From NCBI RefSeq assembly GCF_026790145.1, contig NZ_JALAMS010000038.1, positions 1 through 50,910 of the forward strand: a stretch of 50,910 bases of DNA, read 5' to 3'. A model generated the notes under the pieces. It made no database searches. It saw only the letters and a program-made list of their open reading frames with translations, and had not been told where the DNA came from. Positions 17,965 to 27,180 of the stretch are shown one piece after another (positions within the stretch are counted from its first letter, which is position 1; each line of letters begins with the position of its first letter). This stretch comes from Bacillus_I endophytica_A. Its GTDB lineage: Bacteria; Bacillota; Bacilli; Bacillales; Bacillaceae_H. The position numbers were made by a program, and so were the translations under genes.

Positions 17965-19662
17965 ATGGAAAAATCATTAGATTATACACTAAATGAACTT
18001 TCTGCTAAAAATGCAGAATTAAAAAGTATGAAGTATGCCCTTGATCAATCTTCTATCGTTGGCATTACAGATTCTAAAGGAACTATCACATATGTTAATG
18101 ATACCTTTTGTAAGATATCTAAGTACAGTCGCGAAGAGCTTATTGGAAAAAACCACAACATCTTAAATTCCCATCACCATCCTAGAGAGTTTTTTGTAGA
18201 CATGTGGAGAACCATTACTAAGAAAAAAGTATGGAAAGGTGAAATAAAGAATAAAGCAAAAGATGGCTCTTATTATTGGGTCGATACGACAATTGTGCCT
18301 TTTCTAAATGGACAAGGAAAGCCATATGAATATGTTTCTATTCGAACAGATATTACCCCTCAGAAAAAAGCCCAAGAAGAAATCTACCACCTTGCCTACT
18401 ATGATCTTTTAACAGGGATACTAAATCGAAACGGTCTATATAAATCCCTTGAAAAGCTTTTGAAAAATACAGATGAAGAAGTAGCCTTTTTATTTTTAGA
18501 CTTGGATCGTTTTAAGTCTGTAAACGATACGTTTGGGCACAAAACAGGAGATGAACTGCTTCGGGCTGTTGCTGAACGAATAAGTGAGCTTGTTGAACGT
18601 GATCATATTATTTCTCGCTATGCTGGAGATGAATTTATTATTGTGTTGAGAAAGAGCTCACAAGAAGAGGCTGTTGAAATCGCTCAAAAAATTATTAACA
18701 GTTTTTCCATACCTTTCATACTAAGTGATGAAGAGATTTACACAACTTTTTCAATTGGTATTAGCTTATATCCAAGCGATGGAGCATCTAAAGAAACGGT
18801 CATAAAAAATGCAGACAATGCGATGTACCTCGCTAAAAAGAAGGGAAAAAACAACTATCAATTGTTCACAAATAAGCTAAAAGAACAAAACAAACGCAAA
18901 TCAATTTTAGAAAAGGATTTACGAAAGGCAATCAAATGTGAAGAACTTCATCTTAACTACCAACCACAATTTGATTTAGAAACTAAAAAGATTGTGGGAC
19001 TAGAAGCTTTGCTGCGATGGAACCATCCAACATACGGACCTATTTCTCCTGGAGAATTTATTCCCTTAGCAGAAGAGACTAATTTAATTCTCCCCCTTGG
19101 GAAATGGGTACTTGAGCAAGCATGCCAGCAAAATAAACAATGGCAAGATGAAGGATATGAACCATTTCGTATTGCCGTAAATGTATCTGTCAAGCAACTG
19201 CAGCAGTTTGACTTTGTCTCTTCTGTGAATCAAATTCTACAAAAAACAGGACTTAACCCAAAGTACTTGGAGCTTGAAATTACAGAAAGTATTCTTCAAG
19301 ACTTAGCATGTCTAAAACACTCTATTAAAAAACTCCGAGCTCTAGGTGTTTCAATTGCCATTGATGACTTTGGAACAGGATATTCCTCTTTAAGCGTCTT
19401 ATATCAACTTCCTATTAACAGCTTAAAGATTGACCAATCTTTTGTCAGAAATTTAAATTCTACAAACCGAACCTCAGCCATTATCAAAACAATCATTGAT
19501 ATGGGTCGCAATCTCGATTTTTATGTTGTCGCAGAAGGAATTGAATATGAAGATCAATCTTCATTTCTCTGTAAAAACCACTGTCATATTGGTCAAGGCT
19601 ACTATTTTAGTCATCCTTTATCATCTCATGAAGTTCAAAAGATGCTTGTTAAGAGGCATTAA
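17965..19662 (+). CDS. PAS-GGDEF-EAL cyclic-di-GMP protein
   Basis: 565 residues: a coiled lead, a PAS/PAC domain (about 25-133), a GGDEF domain (about 138-300) and an EAL domain (about 315-560). The diguanylate cyclase motif is AGDEF at 220-224, a variant found in some active enzymes. The phosphodiesterase keeps EAL at 347-349, DDFGTGYSS, KIDQSF and AEGIE, so c-di-GMP hydrolysis looks intact. No transmembrane helix is seen, so it would be a cytosolic sensor. The ATG at 17965 follows a GGAG but was probably an internal Met of a longer protein; see the repeat just upstream. Confidence 0.92.
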   Translation: MEKSLDYTLNELSAKNAELKSMKYALDQSSIVGITDSKGTITYVNDTFCKISKYSREELIGKNHNILNSHHHPREFFVDMWRTITKKKVWKGEIKNKAKDGSYYWVDTTIVPFLNGQGKPYEYVSIRTDITPQKKAQEEIYHLAYYDLLTGILNRNGLYKSLEKLLKNTDEEVAFLFLDLDRFKSVNDTFGHKTGDELLRAVAERISELVERDHIISRYAGDEFIIVLRKSSQEEAVEIAQKIINSFSIPFILSDEEIYTTFSIGISLYPSDGASKETVIKNADNAMYLAKKKGKNNYQLFTNKLKEQNKRKSILEKDLRKAIKCEELHLNYQPQFDLETKKIVGLEALLRWNHPTYGPISPGEFIPLAEETNLILPLGKWVLEQACQQNKQWQDEGYEPFRIAVNVSVKQLQQFDFVSSVNQILQKTGLNPKYLELEITESILQDLACLKHSIKKLRALGVSIAIDDFGTGYSSLSVLYQLPINSLKIDQSFVRNLNSTNRTSAIIKTIIDMGRNLDFYVVAEGIEYEDQSSFLCKNHCHIGQGYYFSHPLSSHEVQKMLVKRH

Positions 19663-19690
19663 AAAAGAGCTGTCACTACAGCTCTTTTTT
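19661..19690. terminator. Bidirectional terminator
   Basis: AAAAAAGAGCTGT and ACAGCTCTTTTTT with a 4-base loop, between convergent genes. Confidence 0.9.
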
Positions 19691-20045
19691 ACATTGTAAG
19701 TAAGAAAAATTTGGTTCCTCCTAGATGCTTTTTATTATGTAGTTGTATCTTATCTGTATAATCAATCCACTTGCAATTCTTTAATTTTTGATCAAGCTTA
19801 TTATTAATTTCGTCTTCAATTTCCTTCATTATAAGTGTAAATTCATCTAAGCTCATTCCAAATAATTTAGCTCCTTGTTCATAAGGTGCTTCTTCAACAA
19901 GTGAAAATAAAAATTGTTCTTTTGTCTCACATTTTGCTGCAAGCTGGTCTTCCATGCTTTCAATATATTGATACATCATTCTCTTTTGCTGAGGCAAACG
20001 CGCAATAATTCCTTTTGCAAGAAGTTGCAAACCTTTTTCGTTCAC
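19689..20045 (-). CDS. Conserved-looking hypothetical protein
   Basis: A soluble, mostly helical protein of about 118 residues that I cannot place. The middle (APYEQGAKLFGMSLDEFTLIM) has the rhythm of a helix-turn-helix, and KEIEDEINNKLDQKLKN is charged and helical. GTG 20045 lies eight bases after AAGAGG and is the best start; the upstream ATG and GTG abut the ribosome site. It is flanked by terminators on both sides, so it is transcribed alone. A DNA-binding or adaptor role is only a guess. Confidence 0.55.
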   Translation of the reverse strand: MNEKGLQLLAKGIIARLPQQKRMMYQYIESMEDQLAAKCETKEQFLFSLVEEAPYEQGAKLFGMSLDEFTLIMKEIEDEINNKLDQKLKNCKWIDYTDKIQLHNKKHLGGTKFFLLTM

Positions 20046-20158
20046 TATCATCACCTCTTATCTAGAAATAGACATAAATCGTAACCATTACGTTTTATAT
20101 TATACACATTTCTATTCTTAAAAGAAATATATATGCGCATTTCCTTGCTATATACATA

Positions 20159-20185
20159 GAAAAGCTGCTTAGGATGCAGCTTTTC
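20159..20185. terminator. Terminator of the AraC-type gene
   Basis: GAAAAGCTGC and GCAGCTTTTC with a 7-base loop, just past the regulator stop. Confidence 0.8.
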
Positions 20186-20190
20186 TATCT

Positions 20191-21072
20191 TTACAGTTCA
20201 AATGTTAAATTTACTGGCTCCTCGGGAATAGACTCTCCAATACTTGCAGCTGTCACTGGTACGTTTTTATCGACAACTTCAAAAGCAAGGCTGTCTACCC
20301 ATGCTTTTCCTTCTCCAGCAAGCATCATTCCAAAGGCAATCCCAATACTGCTCTCTGGAATATCAAGTACAACTTCATACTGATTCCAGTTTGTTGTTCC
20401 TTTAACAGGACGATTTTCCATATTATCAAAATTTACTGTTTCTCCGTTCTCCCCATCCACTCTCATCCAAAGCATTGCACCATTATTGACATTTTCCGTT
20501 TTCAAGAATCCTGAAAAACGTACTCGTTCCCCTCTATATTTGGTTGCTTTAAACGTTTGTCCCATTGTTGCGAACCCAACATTACTTCCCTCTTCTCCTG
20601 TAATATAACCTGATGCTTTTCCCTCATGAACTTGCTTATAATCGACTCCCATATCGTAATATTGAAGATGTGTCCCTGCTGGCACCCATCCTTTTGGTAA
20701 ATTGTAATCCACTCTCTTTTCCTCCCTTTTCATCATTAACTTCTGAGCATATTTCCGGTACTTTCCAGGGCTCATTCCATACATTTTTTGAAATGCTCGT
20801 GTAAAAGCCTCCTGTGAAGAAAAGCAATATTTAAAAGCAATATCTAAGATGCGCTCTTGCTCCCTCATCAAATCACTTGCAGCATACGTCATCTTTCGTT
20901 TCTTTATATAGGTGCTAACGCTCATGCCTACAATCCGTTGAAAGATACGATGAAAGTGAAAAGGGGAATATTTTAGCTCTTTTACGATATTATCTGAGAG
21001 GTGCTCGCTCATAATGTTATCTTCAATATATTGAATAATGCTGTGAACTTCTTTTACATATTCCTGGTGCAT
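20191..21072 (-). CDS. AraC family transcriptional regulator
   Basis: 293 residues. The AraC DNA-binding domain is at the N-terminus (about 8-105): two helix-turn-helices, with the signature FSSQEAFTRAFQKMYGMSPGKY. The rest (about 125-280) looks like an all-beta, carbohydrate-binding-like fold (GQTFKATKYRGERVRFSGF, then WVDSLAFEVVD). This N-terminal HTH order is typical of Bacillus regulators that sense ligands with the C-terminal part. The open frame extends to 21186, but ATG 21072 follows a strong GGGGAGGGG ribosome site and fits the family start. Target genes are unknown. Confidence 0.88.
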   Translation of the reverse strand: MHQEYVKEVHSIIQYIEDNIMSEHLSDNIVKELKYSPFHFHRIFQRIVGMSVSTYIKKRKMTYAASDLMREQERILDIAFKYCFSSQEAFTRAFQKMYGMSPGKYRKYAQKLMMKREEKRVDYNLPKGWVPAGTHLQYYDMGVDYKQVHEGKASGYITGEEGSNVGFATMGQTFKATKYRGERVRFSGFLKTENVNNGAMLWMRVDGENGETVNFDNMENRPVKGTTNWNQYEVVLDIPESSIGIAFGMMLAGEGKAWVDSLAFEVVDKNVPVTAASIGESIPEEPVNLTFEL

Positions 21073-21147
21073 CTCCCCTCCCCCTTCTATCCATAATTTA
21101 ACACATACATTTTCAATATTTTTGATATTTTTTGCGATATCAAACAA

Positions 21148-21197
21148 AAGAAGCTCTTTTGTTTTCCTTTTACAACAGGAAGACAAAAGAGCTTCTT
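21148..21197 (-). terminator. Long hairpin after the aminotransferase
   Basis: AAGAAGCTCTTTTGT and ACAAAAGAGCTTCTT form a stem extended by GTTTTCCT/AGGAAGAC, about 21 pairs. It lies between the aminotransferase stop and the AraC-type start. Confidence 0.75.
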
Positions 21198-21212
21198 ATA
21201 AAACATCTATTT

Positions 21213-22499
21213 TTATTTCTGTGCTAAAAGCTTTTCAACGCTCACCACCTGAACGCAAAGGCAGAAGATTTCAATTGCTTTTGATAGTTCTTCAAGAGAT
21301 GGGAATGTTGGAGCAAGACGAATATTGCGGTCTTTTGGATCTTTGCCATACGGATATGTTGCACCAGCTCCTGTTAATTTCACACCTGCTTCAGCAGCTA
21401 GTTGAACAGTCTTCTTAGCGCATCCTTCTAATGTATTCAAGCTAATAAAATAACCACCATTAGGCTCTTTCCATGAAGCAATGCCTTTATCACCAAGTTC
21501 TTCATTTAACAGTTGAAGCACTCTATCAAACTTTGGTTTAATAATGCTTGCATGTTTCTCCATGTGTGCTTTTAGATTGTCTGTATTCTTAAAGAACTTT
21601 ACATGGCGAAGCTGATTAATTTTATCAGGACCAATTGTTTGAACAAACATTTGTTTACGGAAGAAATCCAAGTTATTTTCACTTGCTGCCATCATAGCAA
21701 CACCAGAACCTGGGAATGTTACCTTTGATGTTGAACCAAACATAATCACACGATCAGGGTTTCCTGCTTCTTCACAAGCTGTGAAAATATTTTTAAGTTC
21801 ATCAGGAGTATCTGTTAGATGATGAATTGCATATGCATTATCCCAGAAAAGTCTAAAGTCTCTTGCTTTTGTTTTCATGTTTGCAAGTCTTTCTACAACT
21901 TCATTTGAATACGTAATACCATCAGGGTTACTATACTTTGGCACGCACCACATGCCTTTAATAGTTTCATCTTCTCCGACAAGCTTTTCAACTTGGTCCA
22001 TGTCTGGTCCATCTTCTAGCATATCGATTACAATCATTTCGATATTGAATAGTTCACAAATAGCAAAATGACGGTCATATCCTGGACTTGGGCATAAGAA
22101 TTTTACAGTTGGTAATTTAATCCAAGGAACTTCACTTCCATATACGCCGTGAAACATTGCTCTTGAAACTGTATCATGCATCATTGTTAGACTTGAATTT
22201 CCACCAATGATCACATTTTTAGGATTTACTTCAAGAATGCTCGCAAAAAATTCTTTTGCCTCAGGAATTCCTTCAAGACCTCCGTAGTTACGCGTATCAA
22301 CACCATCCGATGTTTTTAAACTGCTATTAGATGTTACAGTATCAAGCATTTCTAAAGAAAGATCAAGCTGTTCAGTACAAGGCTTTCCTCTAGACATATC
22401 TAGATTTAGATTTTGGCTTTTGTACTCTTCATATTTTTCTTTCAATTCTGTTTGTAATGCTTCTAATTCAGAAACTGCTAAACTATTAAAGTTACTCAA
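21213..22499 (-). CDS. PLP-dependent aspartate-type aminotransferase
   Basis: A fold-type I aminotransferase of 428 residues belonging to the aspartate aminotransferase group seen in actinobacteria and bacilli (Aminotran_MocR-like, PF12897). It has the RNYGGLEGIPEAKEFFA substrate segment at 70-86, GGNSSL for the phosphate pocket, N191-P192, D220 and Y223 contacting PLP, and Lys259 in STSKVTFPGSG as the Schiff-base residue. It probably exchanges amino groups between aspartate or a related amino acid and 2-oxoglutarate. It is monocistronic, with an AGGAGG ribosome site. The C-terminal CLCVQVVSVEKLLAQK is typical of the group. Confidence 0.9.
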   Translation of the reverse strand: MSNFNSLAVSELEALQTELKEKYEEYKSQNLNLDMSRGKPCTEQLDLSLEMLDTVTSNSSLKTSDGVDTRNYGGLEGIPEAKEFFASILEVNPKNVIIGGNSSLTMMHDTVSRAMFHGVYGSEVPWIKLPTVKFLCPSPGYDRHFAICELFNIEMIVIDMLEDGPDMDQVEKLVGEDETIKGMWCVPKYSNPDGITYSNEVVERLANMKTKARDFRLFWDNAYAIHHLTDTPDELKNIFTACEEAGNPDRVIMFGSTSKVTFPGSGVAMMAASENNLDFFRKQMFVQTIGPDKINQLRHVKFFKNTDNLKAHMEKHASIIKPKFDRVLQLLNEELGDKGIASWKEPNGGYFISLNTLEGCAKKTVQLAAEAGVKLTGAGATYPYGKDPKDRNIRLAPTFPSLEELSKAIEIFCLCVQVVSVEKLLAQK

Positions 22500-22669
22500 G
22501 CTGATTGCCTCCTGTTTTGTGGTCTTCTATTAAGTTCACCTTTGTACACTAATATACTATCAGATAATTTGCATTTTGTTTTATATAATCCTGTTTTTTT
22601 CAAGTTGAACACTTATATTTTTTCTCTATTTAGAATAATTGTCTACATTTAAGTTAATTATCCCCAAAA

Positions 22670-25360
22670 TCACTCTTCTTCCCTACATACTGATTGGAGA
22701 TCAAGAAAGGTTACAACTTTTTCACTTGGTGGTACATGTTCAGCACGCAATAATTTTGCTAGACGACAATCTGCACTTTTCATAGCTTGTTCTCCAATAT
22801 ACCGAGCAAAAGCTGCACTTTCAAAATAGGAATTACGATTCTCATATTTTTGAATGTAATAAGAAAGCAGAAAGTTATAAGCACCTGCATCAATGATATA
22901 TCCTTTTTCATATAGAAATCTCTCGCTAATCTCCATAAGCTCAAAAGGAGTATATTCTTGAAAATAAAGATGCCTAGAAAACAGACTATTCCAACTAGGA
23001 TTTAGGAAGAAAAATTTCTTTACTTCTTCTTCGGATCCCGCAATAATCACAATAAATTTGCCTTCCTTATCTTTTAGTTCTCTTAAAAGAACGTTAAGAG
23101 CTTCAAGTCCAAGATCGTTTGGTGTTTTTTTATGTTCAAAGAAAGATACTTCGTCAATGAGAAGAATGCCGCCCATTGCTTCATTCATTTTCTTCTCCAT
23201 TTTTTCAACTGTTGTATCAATAGATAAGCCAACAAGCTCTTCTCTGCTCACTTTTACGATGTGTCCCTTTTCTAATACACCCATTGTTTTATAGAGGTTC
23301 CCAAGCAGCCCTGCTATCGTATTTTTTCCTGTCCCAGGATTTCCATACAAAACAGTATGCTCAGCCTTTAATTCAGCGTCTGGTCCGAACTTCTGGATAT
23401 AATGAATCATTCTTTTAATTTGTTCTTTTACATTATTCATACCAATTAAATTGTCCAGCTCATTTAAAATCTTTTCAAATTTAAGAGATATTAACTCACT
23501 TTTCTCACCTATAATTTTTGTCTTGCTATCTTCTGAGATAATAATGTTATTCTTTTCGTTTGAATAAAGGCGACAATTCTCAATTGTTCCGTTTCCTTTC
23601 TCCGTTGCCCATATCCCCCAATTTTTAGCATGATGAATATCACAGCTCCGAATAAGAGGATTTCCTTCACTCATAATCTTGACATTCTGATAACCGTTAT
23701 GATGAATTTGACAGTTTTCAATTAACCCTAAGCCACCTTCTTTTACCCATACACCGTTCTGTTCAGCTTCATAAAGATGACAACCTTCAATAACAGGATT
23801 TGCTTTGTCTGCAATAGCAACATTTGAGAAACGATGACGGTAAATTTCACAGTCCATGAAAATTCCAAGTCCACTTTCTGTTACCCATACTCCATGCTGC
23901 TTGCCTTCATAAATTCTGCAGTTTTTAAAAATAGGATTCCCACCTTGGGCAGCACCTGCATTTGTATACATATGCCCATAAATATGGCAGCCTTCAATAA
24001 TTCCGAGCCCTTTTTCTTCAACCCATACTCCACTTTCCTTCCCATTATAAATATGGCAGCTTCTTATAACAGGATCTCCTTCTGTCACAATTTTTACGTT
24101 TGCAAAGCTATTATTGTAAATATAACTTTTTTCGATTACACCTCTCCCTTTCTCTTTAATCCATATACCGTTTTGAGCTCCATCGTATATGTGAGAAGCT
24201 CGTATAATAGGACTTCCTTCATGAGTAATACCAACGTTAGAATATGTATTACTATAAATTTTACAGTTTTCTATCGTTCCGTAACCTTTTAATGAAACCC
24301 ATATACCACTTTGCATACTTCTATAAATAGTGCAGCCTTCAATAGATGGATCTCCTTCATGTGAAATGTCGATGTTAGAAGCTCTGTTATTATAAATCTC
24401 ACTATTTGAAAAAGATCCTTCTCCTTTTTTAGAGACCCACACGCCACAGCTTTCACCATCATAGATTTTGCAGCTCATTATTATTGGATTTCCGCTATTT
24501 GTAACGCCTACGTTTGGGTATTTATTGCGATAAATCTCACAGCCCTGCAACGTTCCTTTTCCACTCTCTGTTACCCAAACCCCATTTTGACTACTTTCGT
24601 AAATATGACATTTCCGAACAACTGGATTCCCTTCATGAACTATACAAACGTTTGAATAGGTGTTTCCGTATATGGCACAGTCGTCAATAATTCCTCTTCC
24701 TTTTTCTGTAATCCATATACCACTTTCTCTTCCATTATAAATTTTGCAGTTTTTTATTAAAGGATCTCCCTCACTCCCAATCCACACATTTGCAAAATCA
24801 TTGTGATAAATCTCACAGTCTTCGATAATGCCCGATGCTTTCTTATCTATTAGGAGTCCGTTTTCTTTATTCGCATAGATTTTTCCCCGAATGATAATGG
24901 GAGTTGCCTCCTCTGTAACAAAAATACCAATCCCTTGGACATCATGTATCAAACAGTTATTAATAATAGGGGCTGTATGCTTATTATAAATTCGTATACC
25001 TCCTCCAACGTCAGAACGCACAATACAATCTTTAATATGAATCGATCCTGTTGGAATTTCGATTGCATAATAGTCATTAAGATTGTCGTATTTTCCTCTT
25101 TGATGGATTGTTATCCCCTTAATAGTAGCAAGCTCTGTTTGTACAATAATTGGTGACTCATTCTCACTGTAAATCAACACTTCTTGCGGTGATCCTTTTC
25201 CAATAATTTCTACGTTACGATCAATAATCAAACTCTCACGGTACATTCCAGGCTCTACTAAGATTTTCGCCCCATGTTCAGCATTTTTTAGTGCTTCTCC
25301 AATTGTCTTATATTTTGAAAATATCCTCTGTGAAACGGTTAACGTCTTCCTATTAAACAT
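22670..25360 (-). CDS. Right-handed beta-helix repeat protein fused to a SpoVK/CbbX-type AAA+ ATPase
   Basis: 896 residues in two parts. Residues about 20-615 form a long parallel beta-helix: after an irregular cap come nine to ten 46-residue double coils, each with the pattern CxIYxNxxxNV...GNPxIxxCxIY...GVWVxEKGxG. Residues 615-896 are an AAA+ domain of the SpoVK/CbbX type: LIGMNNVKEQIKR, Walker A at 673-680, Walker B GGILLIDEVSFF, then LNPSWNSLFSRHLYFQEYT for sensor and arginine-finger regions. The Walker A reads GNPGTGKN, with Asn680 where Thr or Ser should bind magnesium (codon AAT). Beta-helices bind polymers or proteins, so this may be an unfoldase with a large recognition arm. It is a single gene; function unknown. 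Confidence 0.9.
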   Translation of the reverse strand: MFNRKTLTVSQRIFSKYKTIGEALKNAEHGAKILVEPGMYRESLIIDRNVEIIGKGSPQEVLIYSENESPIIVQTELATIKGITIHQRGKYDNLNDYYAIEIPTGSIHIKDCIVRSDVGGGIRIYNKHTAPIINNCLIHDVQGIGIFVTEEATPIIIRGKIYANKENGLLIDKKASGIIEDCEIYHNDFANVWIGSEGDPLIKNCKIYNGRESGIWITEKGRGIIDDCAIYGNTYSNVCIVHEGNPVVRKCHIYESSQNGVWVTESGKGTLQGCEIYRNKYPNVGVTNSGNPIIMSCKIYDGESCGVWVSKKGEGSFSNSEIYNNRASNIDISHEGDPSIEGCTIYRSMQSGIWVSLKGYGTIENCKIYSNTYSNVGITHEGSPIIRASHIYDGAQNGIWIKEKGRGVIEKSYIYNNSFANVKIVTEGDPVIRSCHIYNGKESGVWVEEKGLGIIEGCHIYGHMYTNAGAAQGGNPIFKNCRIYEGKQHGVWVTESGLGIFMDCEIYRHRFSNVAIADKANPVIEGCHLYEAEQNGVWVKEGGLGLIENCQIHHNGYQNVKIMSEGNPLIRSCDIHHAKNWGIWATEKGNGTIENCRLYSNEKNNIIISEDSKTKIIGEKSELISLKFEKILNELDNLIGMNNVKEQIKRMIHYIQKFGPDAELKAEHTVLYGNPGTGKNTIAGLLGNLYKTMGVLEKGHIVKVSREELVGLSIDTTVEKMEKKMNEAMGGILLIDEVSFFEHKKTPNDLGLEALNVLLRELKDKEGKFIVIIAGSEEEVKKFFFLNPSWNSLFSRHLYFQEYTPFELMEISERFLYEKGYIIDAGAYNFLLSYYIQKYENRNSYFESAAFARYIGEQAMKSADCRLAKLLRAEHVPPSEKVVTFLDLQSVCREEE

Positions 25361-25733
25361 CTCTCACCATCCGTTCTTCTGTTCTGAATTTACTCATATT
25401 CTATCATGGTAAACAAATAACAAACACCTTTTAACTTCAAAAAAATTCCAGTTTTCTGTTATAAGGAAACCTAAAGAAGCAAAAGGATTCTGCTTCCTAT
25501 AAGGTTACATGTAACTTTTTGAGATAGTAAAAAGGGACTCTTTTTAAGAATCCCTTTTATATGAATATATGCTTTACGTTTTTCTTCTATTACTTTTTAG
25601 CAAGATGATAGCCCACATAATCAGGAACAACTTAGATGAATTTATTCAAGATAAACTAGCCTTAATGTTTTTAGGTAACTTACTTTATCTCACTCTGCTT
25701 CTTAGTTGGGAACTATAAAAAATTCGAATTAAA
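25361..25733. other. Intergenic region holding an orphan hairpin
   Basis: No gene was seen. A hairpin at 25529-25559 (AAAGGGACTC with GAATCCCTTT, then a T run on the minus strand) looks like a terminator, but no gene ends there in either direction. It may be the trace of a lost gene, or an attenuator about 170 bases upstream of the beta-helix gene start. Confidence 0.5.
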
Positions 25734-25774
25734 GAAAAAAACTCCATATGCTACTAAAAGCATAGGAGTTTTAA
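25734..25774 (-). terminator. Terminator of the allB operon
   Basis: AACTCCTATGC and GCATATGGAGTT on the minus strand, then a run of seven T. Confidence 0.85.
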
Positions 25775-25781
25775 AAGACTA

Positions 25782-27152
25782 TTAAACATAGAGACTGTTT
25801 TGAGGTTTCAGCCACTTTTGGTCTGCTTGTTTGTCTATTTCCCCATCTTTGAACACAAGCTTTCCTCTATTCATAGTTCCTACTACTTTACATGGGAACG
25901 TGTGACCTATATATAGGCTTTCTTTATGCTTAGCATAATAGTTTTCTGCCGTAACAGTATATGATTCATCTAATGTAACAAAAGCAAAATCTGCATCTGC
26001 TCCTTTGGCAATATGCCCTTTTCGATCGGAGATTCCAAACCTTTCAGCAGGATTTGAGGCAGTCCACTTTGCTACTTTTTCAAATGGAATATTGTGTGCT
26101 AAAGAAAGCTCAATAGAAGAGAGAAGAGAAAACTGCCCCCCACTAATTCCGCCCCATGCTTCAAAGAGGTTATGAACATTAGGATCTTTTAAGTCATATG
26201 GACATGGTGAATGATCAGATGAAATCATATCAAATCGATCGCTCTTCAAAAGCTCGATAAGCTTTCGTCTTTCATGATCTTCTCTTAAAGGCGGTGCACA
26301 TTTTGCAACAGCTCCAAGCTCTCTTAAGTGTCCATGATGAAACAATAAATAGTGGGGACACGTTTCAACAGTAATGTTCATTCCCTTTTCTTTTGCTTCT
26401 TGGATCTTTTCCATTGCTTTTGCTGAACTAATGTGAACAAAATGAAGAGGACAATTTGTAAGCTCTGCATAATAGATAGCACGTTCTACTGCCTCAACCT
26501 CCGCTGCAATTGGACGAGTTTCTAAGTAGTCATCAGCACTATATTTTCCTTCGTTCTCTTTTTCTTTTTTCAACCAGTTTGTCATACTTGCACTCTCAGA
26601 ATGAAGAGCAAGTACTTTTCCGAGGCGAGCAATCTGTTTCATTCCATCTAGCAGTGTAATATCATCAACAGCTTCAAACTCTTTGTTACCTGTTGTAGAA
26701 AGAAAGGCTTTAAACCCAATTACACCTGATTCTGCAAGAGGCTTTAAATCTTCCTCATTTCCAGGAACAAGTCCTCCCCACAGACCAAAATCTACAACAG
26801 ACTTCTCATTTCCTATCCTTGCCTTTTCGTCTAATGCTTCTTTATTTACAGTAGATGGAATGCCATTTAGAGGCATATCGAAATAAGTTGTGCACCCTCC
26901 AGCAGCCATCATCATGGAACCTGTATGAAACCCTTCCCAGTGTTCTCTTCCAGGCTCGCTGAAATGTACATGAACATCAATCATACCTGGAAAAATATAT
27001 TGATGTTCTGCATTCCATTCTTGTTCTCCTTGATGTTGGAGATTTTTTTCAATCGCAGCAACTTTCCCGTCTTTAACCCCAATATCTGTTTTAACAACAC
27101 CTGTTGGGAGAACAACGTTTCCATTTCGAATTACAACATCATACAAGCTCAT
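25782..27152 (-). CDS. allB: Allantoinase
   Basis: Opens the allantoin ring to allantoate, using two metals in the cytoplasm. 456 residues, cyclic amidohydrolase fold. Metal ligands are H61 and H63 in DVHVHFSEPG and the carboxylated Lys148 in GFKAFLS. HSESAS, HISSAK and SSDHSPCP carry the remaining His and the catalytic Asp. The EPGREHWEGFHTG stretch is typical of allantoinases rather than dihydroorotases. It is the last gene of a minus-strand operon of permease, amidase and FAH-type protein, 28 bases after the FAH gene. PucR activates the counterpart in B. subtilis. Confidence 0.95.
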   Translation of the reverse strand: MSLYDVVIRNGNVVLPTGVVKTDIGVKDGKVAAIEKNLQHQGEQEWNAEHQYIFPGMIDVHVHFSEPGREHWEGFHTGSMMMAAGGCTTYFDMPLNGIPSTVNKEALDEKARIGNEKSVVDFGLWGGLVPGNEEDLKPLAESGVIGFKAFLSTTGNKEFEAVDDITLLDGMKQIARLGKVLALHSESASMTNWLKKEKENEGKYSADDYLETRPIAAEVEAVERAIYYAELTNCPLHFVHISSAKAMEKIQEAKEKGMNITVETCPHYLLFHHGHLRELGAVAKCAPPLREDHERRKLIELLKSDRFDMISSDHSPCPYDLKDPNVHNLFEAWGGISGGQFSLLSSIELSLAHNIPFEKVAKWTASNPAERFGISDRKGHIAKGADADFAFVTLDESYTVTAENYYAKHKESLYIGHTFPCKVVGTMNRGKLVFKDGEIDKQADQKWLKPQNSLYV

Positions 27153-27180
27153 AAACTTCTCTCCTTCTCTAGCTTCTTAT

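Noticed and set aside
17965..19662. AGDEF read as a dead cyclase site
   Set aside because: Ala at the first Gly position occurs in active cyclases, so inactivity cannot be claimed from this change alone.
24292..24900. Tandem DNA repeats inside the beta-helix gene as a CRISPR-like array
   Set aside because: The periodicity is 138 bases at protein level with diverged codons; no identical DNA repeats or spacers.
25505..25516. GTTACATGTAAC palindrome as another HxlR-type site
   Set aside because: The half-sites are two bases apart, not five, and no promoter overlaps it.
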